From Hirundichthys speculiger (Eukaryota > Chordata > Actinopteri > Beloniformes > Exocoetidae), in NCBI GenBank assembly GCA_018398805.1, contig JAGFBZ010000004.1, positions 124,001 to 188,000 of the forward strand: a DNA stretch of 64,000 nucleotides. The letters run 5' to 3'. This document shows positions 55,629-64,000 of the stretch, in pieces. The notes beneath the pieces are model-generated. The model was not told the DNA's origin. It saw nothing but the letters and a program-made list of their open reading frames with translations, and searched no databases. Both the position numbers and the translations under genes were made by a program. Each line of letters begins with the position of its first letter. The first letter of the stretch is position 1.

Positions 55629-56946
55629 AAATTTATTATTTTTATAAATGTGTGAAGAGGAACTCGGACAGCGCTGTAGATCACAGTGTCCTGCTGAGGA
55701 CTTCTACCCCAAACCTGTCCAGCAATGTAAAGAGACACAACATCTAGTTGATGATACAAGCTCAGGAACGCTGGCCAATCAGACGGCTCACCTGTCCGCC
55801 GGTGCTGGAGCAGCTGATGGTGGCGTAGGGAAACGGCGTCTTGAGGGTCAGCCTGCAGAGGAAGAGAGCCGGCTTTATGGGGTGGAGCAAGTCTGTCGCA
55901 CAGCTTCGTGCTACTGACGTCCTGGGAAGGTAAACTATGTGAGGAAGACGGATGGTCGTGCTCCAGCCTCCATCTGTGATGTCACAGAGCGCCGCTCACT
56001 GTCACCATTTTGTAAGCTTGAACTGGTGTGTGACCTCACCGTGTCCCGACTGGATCTGAGACGCTGCTGGGTTGAAGCTCAGTTCCTGGACAGAGTCAGA
56101 GAGAAAACGAGGAGTTCTCTTTGTTTAGCAGCGCAATAAACGTCCACCTCCACAACTATGGAGCCCCGTTTGGGTCATAATTCAATGAATAAATGAGTCT
56201 ATTATTATGAAATACAGGTGTTTATTATTATGAAATATTTCCCATTATTATGATAATGGTTTCGTTTTTCATAAGAATTATTTGTGTGTCAATCACAGCA
56301 GAGAGGGCGGAGTCATTTATGTGATTGGCTGCTCTTTCATTCAGGCATAAGCAACACAGAACAGTGAATCGTCAAATCGGGTCAAAATAGTATCGCCTGA
56401 TAAATTATCATTTTCGATATTGTCTGCTAACCTGGTCAAGGTTTCCCGTAGCTCAGTCCAAGCTGCCATAGCTACAATCGGACTAGGAGCGCACCTTGAT
56501 GACGCCACGGCCCGCTGCTAACGGGACCTCACGGCCAAAACTAGTCAATGTCAGAGCGTAGAATGGAGAAGGATCAGCCAATGAGCGTGCAGGTCAACCA
56601 CTGGTCCCGCCCACTGGCAAAATGTCATTATCATGTAAAAAGCTCATTCTTAGATAAAAAAAAAAAGCCATTCTGAAATAAACTATTATGCAATAAACTA
56701 AGATTAAATAATAATAAAAAATATTTCATAATAATTACATTTTTTTCATAATAATGGGAAACATTTCAGAATAATGGATACGTATTTCATAATAATAAAC
56801 GCCTGTATTTCATAATAATAGACTCATTTATTCATTGAATTATGACCCAAACGGGGCTCCATACACGTCAGCGGATGAATCCACAACATCACTCACATAT
56901 CTGATTATTTAAAAACTCACAGTGTCGTGCACCCGTCTCTTCCTCT
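55629..56946 (-). CDS. Possible exons of an immune-receptor cytoplasmic tail
   Basis: Four short minus-strand blocks have good splice borders: 56921-56946 (26 nt, reads RKRRVHDT, basic as after a membrane span), 56040-56085 (46 nt), 55792-55852 (61 nt) and 55714 down to a stop near 55626. The last three join in one frame, giving ...VGTRLTLKTPFPYATISCSS, then QDTVIYSAVRV and a stop. P-Y-A-T-I and T-V-I-Y-S-A-V have the spacing of tyrosine signalling motifs (ITIM/ITSM) of Ig-type receptors. The 26-nt block does not join in frame to the next, so an exon is missing or the gene is broken. A MITE (56159-56861) fills the first intron and LINEs lie where the membrane exon should be. Unproven. Confidence 0.3.
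56159..56861. mobile_element. 703-bp MITE with long inverted repeats
   Basis: TGGAGCCCCGTTTGGGTCAT at the left is repeated reversed at the right. The inverted match continues about 110-130 bp (GAATAAATGAGTC and repeated TATTATTATGAAATA units). TA lies on both sides (56157-56158, 56862-56863). The ends carry tandem ATTATTATGAAAT-type units. No coding frame. Superfamily uncertain. Confidence 0.8.
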
Positions 56947-56998
56947 CTGAACAGACCAAAGACACTCAAAGTTAGCTTTGTCTATAAAAATTCACATC

Positions 56999-56999
<1 letters not shown>

Positions 57000-57028
<29 letters not shown>
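57000..57028. repeat. G homopolymer, about 29 bases
   Basis: An unusually long poly(G) at the border of a LINE. The length is unreliable in any sequencing technology. Confidence 0.9.
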
Positions 57029-57029
<1 letters not shown>

Positions 57030-57049
57030 TTCCTACCCGAGAGTACAAC

Positions 57050-58384
57050 TCACAGTGATGAGTCAGTGCTTTACAATTGGTAATAAACCTTAGGGACGCA
57101 TGCATGGTAGGCTGTATAAACCATATGGAGACATTGAGCAGAGGCATGCTTGTACAAAAGATCACCATAATCTAACACAGGTAAAAAAGTTGCAGCAACT
57201 AGACTAGACGCTTTTTTACATAAAAAGAAAAACACAACTTATTCTGAAAATAAAAACCCAGTTTTAGCCTCAGTTTCTTCACCAGGTTCAGCACATGAGG
57301 TTTAAAATTTAGAGAATCGTCAATCAAGATACCCAGGTACTTGTATGAGTTAACAACTTCTATCTCCTTTCCATCAATAGTGACCACCCACAGGTACATT
57401 TTGTAACCTAGCTTTTGAGGTGGTAAATAACATAAGCTTTGTCTTATCTGCTTTTAAAACCAGTTTCAGCTCATGCAGTTTATCCTGAACAACCACAAAA
57501 GCATTTTGCAAGTGCTCAACAGCCAGTGCAAGAGATGCTGCACAGCAGTATAAAACAGTGTCATCAGCATAGAAATGGAAAGTAGCATTTGAAACATTTT
57601 GACCCAGATTATTCACATAAATAGTGAACAAGAGTGGACCTAACACAGAGCCTTGTGGTACACCTTTGTGGATCGATACAACATCTGAGCATAGACCATC
57701 ACACCTAATGCACTGAGACCGATTACTAAGATAGTTTGCAAACCAAGAAACTGCTTCTTCTGAGAGACCTGAGTTCAGAAGTCTAACTTTTAAAAGTTCA
57801 TGGTCGACTGCGTCAAAAGCTTTGGACAAGTCAAGAAAAAGTGCTGCACAATGTTGCTTTTGTTCCAAAATTTCCTTGGATCATTTAATTTTTTTGTGGT
57901 GACAGACAAATAATATTCTGCTTTTACTTTCTTGATAAGAGTGGAACATTTGTTTCTTAGTTGTCTGAAAATAGTCCAGTCTGTAGCAGAACCTGTTGCT
58001 CTTGCCTTTGCCCAAAGCAACATTATGTGTATGAATAAATTCAGTCAGTTCAGGGGGAAACCAGGGGTTATCACGCCCCTTAACTCTGTATCTTCTAAAA
58101 GGTTCATGTCTATTTAAAATTTGTGTAAAACCATCATAAAAAAATGTCCATGCTGCCTCAATATCAGGGATTTGCTCTCCAATTAAAATTAAACAAATCG
58201 TGAAAAAAAAACTCTGTTCATTCAGATGTTTAAGATCCCTCTTCAAAATAACACGTGGCTTGGATTTAGGGATTTTAGTGTTTCTATTAGCAGCAACAAA
58301 ACAATCGTCACTTAAATCATTGCAAAAAACACTAACAGCTGAATATTTATGAGGAACATTTGTCAGAATCAAATCATCTGTCAT
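57050..58384 (-). mobile_element. Antisense LINE (L2/Jockey-like), linker and reverse transcriptase
   Basis: Minus-strand frames: 58384-57881 (endonuclease-RT linker, DNPWFPPELTEFIHTHN) and 57868-57199 (RT: LFLDLSKAFDAVDHELL, GVPQGSVLGPLLFTIYVN, FYADDTVLY at about 57545-57570, YKYLGILIDDSLNF). Between them about 100 codons of the RT start are missing (57870-57880). The 3' end is near the G run. Inactive. Confidence 0.8.
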
Positions 58385-60300
58385 CTGTCTTCCCCACTGC
58401 CTTCAAAACAGCAGAAGAGTAATCTAGACCTCAACATCTTTAATAATTACCGACATGTATCCAACTTACCGTTTTTCAGTAAAATCTTAGAAAAACTGGT
58501 TTTTAACCAAGTAAATTATTTCTTAGCTAAAACAATATTCTAGAGAAATTTCAGTCTGGGTTTAGGATGAACCACAGTACAGAGACAGCTCTTTTAAAGA
58601 TTTTAAATGACATCAGGTTTAATGCAGATTCACAAAAACTCTCAGTCCTGGTTTTACTGGATCTTAGCGCCGCCTTTGTTACAGTAGACCATCACATTTA
58701 TTAAACAGACTCAGAAACCTGGTCGGCCTCTCTGGTACTGTTCTGAACTGGTTCAGCTCTGATCTCACAGATCAATATTTCTTTGTAAGTATGGATACAT
58801 GCTCCTCCGGAAGGCATAAAATTAAGTGTGGGGTGCCCCAAGGGTCAATCTTAGGTCCACTTCTTTTTAATCTGTATATGTTTCCCTTGGGGACGTCATC
58901 AGGAGACACATCAGGTTCCACAGTTATGCAGATGATACACAGCTGGACATCGCCGTGTCTCCTGATGACTCAGGACCAGTTGATGCTATTTTTATCTGTA
59001 TTTCAGATATCCAGACATAGATGCAGAGAATTTCCTACAGCTCAACAAGAACAAAACTGAGGTCTTAGTTATTGGTCCTGAAGGCAAGAGAGAGAAACTT
59101 TTACTAAAACTACAGGACCTGAAACCTGCACAATGTGTCAAGAACCTGGGCGTCATTTTTGACTCTGAGCTTAATTTTATTCCTCACATCAAAAATGTAA
59201 CAAAGAGATTTTTATCATGTTCAGAATATATCCAGAGTCGGCCCGTTTCTCTCTCAGGCTAACACGGATGTGCTGATGTCGTTTAGACTACTGTAATGTC
59301 CTGATTTAGGGGTTATTTCTAGTCTCCAACTGCTCCAGAACTCAGCAGCTCGTGTGCTGATGGAGACCAGGGGGCGGGAACACATTACACCAGTTCTGAC
59401 ATCACTGCATTGGTGTTTCAGGATCGATTTAAGGTTCTTTCATTGGTTTTTAAATGTCTTAATGGTCTTGGGCCATCTTATTTATCTGACCTGCTCCTGG
59501 ACCCTGAGTTAGAACTAAAACCCACGGTCCTCATTCTGGTCCTCATCTGTGGACCAGCCTGGAGAACATCAGGACCAAAGAGACTGTTGAGATGTTTAAA
59601 AGGAGGCTCAAGACTCACCTGTTTAACCTGGCTTTTACCTCATTTCTTTTAGTATTTTATTTCCATTATCTTACTGTCTTTAATCCGTAACGATTTTAAT
59701 TTTTATCCATTTATCACTATTGTATCTATTGTGTGTTTTTATCCTGTTTTACTGTCTTTTAATCTTTTAGTTTTTTGCTCCAGTGTTTCCCTCCACAGTG
59801 GGAGTTGTGTCTGGTCTCCAGGGACGTGGTCTTGGAGATCCCTCGAGCCTGGTGGACTGGGGGTCTGCAGCATGTGTAGGTCTACCCTGGTCTACCTGGG
59901 TTGAGGTGGTCTCTGGGACGTTGCTCCCATGGTTGCAGGCTGTGGTTCCTCTCGGTGTGGATGGCCTCCCATAGGTGGTTCCTCCTCACCTGGATCCTCA
60001 TTGTTCGGCCATGTTACTTTAAACTTGTTACTTTGTGCTGTGTGTGTGTGTGTGTGCTTGGTGTGCATGCAGTTATATGTGTGGGGGTGAGAGGGAGGGG
60101 TTTTTATAATGTGTTTTTGTTCCTGTTTTATGCCTAATTTTATTTTGTGAAGCACTTTGTGTTACATTTTATGTGAATGAAAAGTGCTATATAAAAAAGT
60201 TTTGATTGATTGATTGATTTTTTGATGATTCTTCCAAGACTCTTTCCACTTTAATACCAACATGAACATCCTCTTTTTGAAAGCACCTCTTTCTCCTGCT
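58385..60300 (+). mobile_element. L2-like LINE, reverse transcriptase and 3' end, decayed
   Basis: Frameshifted blocks read VLVLLDLSAAF (about 58645), IKCGVPQGSILGPLLFNLYM (58821), a broken YADDTQL (about 58925), QLNKNKTEVLVIGPEG (about 59040), VKNLGVIFDSELNFIPHIKN (59135) and a C-terminal ETVEMFKRRLKTHLFNLAF. It ends with GTGAAGCACTTTGTGTT, TGAATGAAAAGTGCTATATAAA and a TGATTGATTGATT tail near 60220, typical for L2-type elements of fish. Confidence 0.75.
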
Positions 60301-60317
60301 TCCTCTATTCCTCCTCT

Positions 60318-60318
60318 N
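60318..60318. other. Single N: assembly join inside a repeated stretch
   Basis: Left of it is the end of the first LINE copy. Right of it the sequence jumps back to the TGGACATCGCCG box of the same LINE, seen before at 58943. Confidence 0.9.
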
Positions 60319-61652
60319 TGGACATCGCCGTGTCTCCTGATGACTCAGGACCAGTTGATGCTATTTTTATCTGTTATTTCAGATATCCAGACATAATCAG
60401 AGAATTTCCTACAGCTCAACCGGAAAAACTGAGGTCTTAGTTATTGGTCCGAAGGCAAAGAGAGAGAAATTTTACTAAAACTACAGGACTGAAACCTGCA
60501 CAATGTGTCAAGAACCTGGGCGTCATTTTGACTCTGAGCTTAATTTATTCCTCACATCAAAAATGTAACAAAGAGGTTTTAATCATGTTCAGAATATATC
60601 CAGAGTCGGCTCGTTTCTCTCTCAGGCTAACACGGATGTGCTGATGTCGTTAGACTACTGTAAGTCCTGGTTTAGGGGTTATTTCTAGTCTCCAACTGCT
60701 CCAGAACTCAGCAGCTCGTGTGCTGATGGAGACCAGGGGGCGGGAACACATTACACCGTTCTGACATCACTGCATTGGGTTTCAGGATCGATTTAAGGTT
60801 CTTTCATTGGTTTTAAATGTCTTAATGGTCTTGGGCCATCTTATTTATCTGACCTGCTGGACCCTGAGTTAGAACTAAAACCCCGGTCCTCATTCTGGTC
60901 CTCATCTGTGGACCAGCCTGAGAACATCAGAACCAAAGAGACTGTTGAGATGTTTAAAATGAGGCTCAAGACTCACTGTTTAACCTGGCTTTTACCTCAT
61001 TCTTTTACTCTTTATTTCCTTTTCTTACTGTCTTTAATCCGTAACGATTTAATTTTTATCCATTTATCACTATTGTATCTATTGTGTGTTTTTATCCTGT
61101 TTTACTGTCTTTTAATCTTTTAGTTTTGCTCCAGTGGTTCCCTCCACAGTGGGAGTTGTGTCTGGTCTCCAGGGACGTGGTCTTGGAGATCCCTCGAGCC
61201 TGGTGGACCGGGGGTCTGCAGCATGTGTAGTCTACCTGGTCTACCTGGGTTCAGGTGGTCTCTGGACGTTGCTCCCATGGTTGCAGGTGGTTCCTCTCGG
61301 TGTGGATGGCCTCCCATAGGTGGTTCCTCCTCACTGGATCCTCATTGTTCGGCCATGTTACTTTAAACTTGTTACTTTGTGCTGTGAGTGTGTGTGCTTG
61401 GTGTGCATGCAGTTATATGTGTGGGGGTGAGAGGGAGGGGTTTTTATAATGTGTTTTTGTTCCTGTTTTATGCCTAATTTTATTTTGTGAAGCATTTTGT
61501 GTTACATTTTATGTGAATGAAAAGTGCTATATAAAATAAGTTTTGATTGATTGATTGATTTTTTGATGATTCTTCCAAGACTCTTTCCACTTTAATACCA
61601 ACATGAAAATCCTCTTTTTGAAAGCACCTCTTTCTCCTTCTCTATTCCCTCT
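60319..61652 (+). repeat. Second copy of 58943-60317, probably an unmerged contig overlap
   Basis: Base-by-base it follows 58943-60317, including the LINE 3' end and the unrelated flank after it (GATTCTTCCAAGACTC through TTTCTCCT). It carries many one-base deletions. A genuine tandem duplication of a LINE plus its flank, ending at the exact contig edge, is less likely than two overlapping contig ends placed one after the other. Confidence 0.7.
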
Positions 61653-61830
61653 CTCTCTCCCTCCCTCTCTCCAACTCCACATTTATCACATTGATGATGA
61701 ACAGTGGGTCCTCTGGCTCTGAGTTCTGGTCTCCTGGTCCTCCTGGTCTCTGGTCTCTCTGGTCTCCTGGTCTCCTGGTCTAACTGGTCTCCTGGTCTCC
61801 TGGTCTCCTGGTCTGGTCCTCAGGCTCCTC
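61653..61830. repeat. CT-rich tract and CTGGTCTC minisatellite
   Basis: A CTCTCTCC run (61653-61675) is followed by irregular tandem CTGGTCTCCTGG units (about 61720-61815). Confidence 0.85.
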
Positions 61831-62057
61831 CCCCTGAACACTGACACAGAAACTCATAGAAACCAGCAACATCCTCTCAACTCTGACCAACAACAAAAAC
61901 TAAAGTGAACAGCTTCACCAGACGCTCAGAGTGGTTATTGTGGACGTTGTAGAGATCCAACAGAACATGCTGTCCAAGCTGATGCTTCTGGGAGGTGATT
62001 GAGGATCAGAGATGTTCACACAGGAGCAGGAACAGGAGAGTCTTCCACCTGAGTTAA

Positions 62058-63083
62058 ACTTTCTGTCGTGGGGTCAAATCTGACCGATTTCCTACTTTCA
62101 TCAATCATAAATATTGTGTTTTACATTTGATTGTCTCAGGGCCTTATGATATCCTCCACACTAGGCATTTGAACATCTATAATTGCTGATCACCACTTTC
62201 ATGAATTTTGAGTAGTTTATTCAAACTTTGAAACCCTGTGGTGGTCCCGGTCAAAATGACTGCCATAGGAAATTAATGGGGACCCTAGATTGTGTTCATC
62301 CATCAGATAGTACACAACCACAAATACACCACACACACCACCCCATATGACCCTGTCAGACTGAACAAATAGGGTCTCCTCTTCCCACCTCATTCGTGTG
62401 CTTATGTGCCCATCACCCCACATGAACTACACCTTCCATATTAAATATATAACAATAGTTCCACATTTCAAAGTAAACAATTAGGTGTTTGTTATGGGAA
62501 CATTGTGTTTTAAGAGGAGACTCTTCCTGGCAGAGCTTGGAAAGTTTCAGTGACTCCTCTGATGGTGCCAGCACCTCCCCGTGCACCAGCACCCAGCACC
62601 TTCCCGTGCACCAGCACCTTCCCCGTGCACCCACGCACCAGCACCTTCACCCACCAGCACCTTCCCCGTGCACCAGCCTCTGCCAGTCTGGTGAGGAGTC
62701 TGCCAGCCCCAGCCACTGTTGCTGCTCTCCCCCCAAAACAGGGGCAAATGGAAGAGATGTGACCTCTGTCCCCTAGAGACAAAAAACAAGTCTTATATGT
62801 TTCAAATGTTATGCCAACGTCTGCAAGGCACACTACAATCTGACTGAAAAATGCCACTCCTGTGTGTGAAGACACATGCCCCCCCCCTCCTTTTTTTTTT
62901 GTTTATTCACTGCAGTTATTCATGTAAACCACTATTTGAGACATTGTTACAGTTTAAAAGGGAGTTAAATAAAATTTGGTGGTGATCAGTGATTTTTCTG
63001 TTAATGAGGAGCAGTTTAAAACAGGCCGGTCATATTTGACCGGGAGCACTAAGTAAGGGGGGAGAAACAAACACGACACAAGG
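62058..63083 (+). mobile_element. piggyBac-like non-autonomous transposon, complete copy
   Basis: Flanked by TTAA (62054-62057) and TTAC (63084-63087, one change). The first bases (CTTTCTGTCGTG) and reversed last bases (CCTTGTGTCGTG) form a short inverted repeat. Both ends carry a GGTCAAATCTGACC / GGTCATATTTGACC palindrome. The interior from 62216 on is homologous to 1-786, including the remnant Cys-rich transposase C-terminus, here disrupted by expanded CCGTGCACCAGCACC units (62570-62680). Confidence 0.65.
62575..62680. repeat. GTGCACCAGCACCTTCCCC minisatellite inside the piggyBac-like element
   Basis: About five irregular 15-24 bp units. The copy at the window start has only one. It expands the Pro/Thr-rich stretch before the Cys tail. 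Confidence 0.8.
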
Positions 63084-63189
63084 TTACATCTCACCACTGT
63101 GCTTCTTCAAGGACGTCTGAGTCCCAAAAGGGAAATGTCATTGTCCCTTAGACCGAACATAAAAAACATGCTCGTACGTTCACATGTAC

Positions 63190-64000
63190 GTCCACATCAC
63201 GCTCATTTCACAAGCTAACAGAAGAGCTTTAGCTTGTCGTGTTTCATGATGTCTTGTAGAAATGTGGGTCTGGTTGTGAGCTGTGATGGTCCACATGTCT
63301 CATAAATGGACACCAGCAGCAAAGAAGGTCAGTGTTGAGGACAAACTGTGATCAGGTCCTCTCAGTGAGGGAAAACAGAGACGGATGGACAGAAGGCTGC
63401 ATGCAGAGACAACCCACGATCTGGGAGGAAGCCTGCGACTTCCTGTCAAACCTCTTCCTGCGTTTAACCTGATCAGGAGTTGTTTTCTGCAGCTGAGGTC
63501 TGGTCTGATCTGAGCTGAGGGGACAGTTGGCCTCCACAGCTCTCAGTCAGCTGTCGCTGCGTTCAGCTTGGACTGTACAAGTCCAGGTGTTGCACACAAT
63601 CACATGTAGAACACGCATACAAGGATACAAGACTCCTGCCATAGTTTCACTTTGGTCTTAGTGTTGGAGAAGTTCTTTACATCTTAGAACCTCTAAAGAA
63701 AAAAGAGACTTGAACCCCATACCACAGTGTGGAACTCAGCCAAAGACCAGACCTGATCCTCTACTGGGTCCAGGGTGTGGTGGACGGACCGGCTGGAAAG
63801 ATCCACATCAGCAGCAGTAAAGTCAGTGATGAGGGTGACGGTCTACAGCAGATCAGCTACAGTCATGTCATCAACATCAGGACTGATGTGTTTTGGACTC
63901 AGAGCTTATTGTTTTCCTGGTAACGGGGGGGGGGGGGGGTGCTGAGACCAGCGCTGCCCCCCACCTCCCAGCATATCCAGCTCAAGGTGACTGTCTGTGT
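63190..64000 (+). repeat. Unrecognised repeated segment, forward copy 3 (to window end)
   Basis: Contiguous version of the unit whose parts are at 12850-13478 (forward) and 15538-16030 (inverted). It includes the frame with KIHISSSKVSDEGDGLQQIS (63729-63923), a poly(G) run at 63926-63940, and the CTCCCAGCATATCCAGCTC box. It runs out of the window. Identity unknown. Confidence 0.55.

Noticed and set aside
59783..59974. Frame after the L2-like LINE repeated at 61134-61319 as a small gene
   Set aside because: It lies in the LINE 3' untranslated region, is duplicated by the assembly overlap and has no family match.
58943..61652. A real recent tandem duplication of the LINE end
   Set aside because: Not excluded, but the coincidence of duplication edges with the N join and the deletion-rich second copy make an assembly overlap more likely.

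Overview
The window is nuclear DNA of a ray-finned (teleost) fish. The evidence is a tandem array of nine-exon cytochrome P450 genes of the fish CYP2K type, together with a dense load of teleost-type transposons: RTE/Rex-like, L2/Rex1-like and L1/Tx1-like LINEs, hAT, piggyBac, Harbinger and Tc1/mariner-like elements, and a gamma/epsilon-like endogenous retrovirus fragment. No bacterial-style genes, CRISPR arrays, rRNA genes or convincing tRNA genes were seen.

Layout. 1-790: 3' end of a piggyBac-like element. 791-9959: CYP2K copy A. Its 6-kb first intron is a stack of insertions: a TA-flanked element carrying a Rex1-like fragment, then an antisense RTE-like LINE carrying a Harbinger element. 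9960-10676: 3' flank of A, ending in a retroviral LTR fragment at a single N. 10678-12830: Rex1-like LINE. 12850-16030: a repeated unrecognised segment broken by two nested hAT elements. 16030-17463: CpG-rich LTR-like block. 17464-18100: an orphan copy of the CYP 3' flank. 19066-26410: CYP2K copy B, with a clean first half and a deletion-riddled second half. 26734-28345: ERV 3' LTR plus env and pol remnants, antisense, ending at a second N. 28347-33066: CYP2K copy C, exons 2-9 intact and exon 1 missing at the N. 33291-39464: transposons, including an element with zinc-binding and Cys-rich ORFs, an antisense L1 end, a hAT element and a THAP-containing palindrome. 43373-53926: CYP2K copy D, fully open (505 codons), with a 6.3-kb L1-type LINE in intron 6. 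53927-62000: LINE fragments, a 703-bp MITE, possible minus-strand exons of an immune-receptor tail, and an apparently unmerged contig overlap around a third N. 62058-64000: a second piggyBac-like element and another copy of the 12850-16030 segment.

Biology. The P450s are predicted microsomal haem monooxygenases reading left to right with the same exon phases and exon lengths (198/207-163-150-161-180-142-185-142-188). A, B and C share the LINE in intron 1, which D lacks, so A, B and C are recent duplicates of one another. Insertions present in one copy and absent at the exact site in another give a relative order of events. Assembly quality is a central caveat: three single-N joins, one apparent unmerged ~1.3-kb overlap, and stretches (about 24.15-26.9 kb, 60.3-61.65 kb, 62.3-63.9 kb) dominated by single-base deletions that look like uncorrected long-read sequence.
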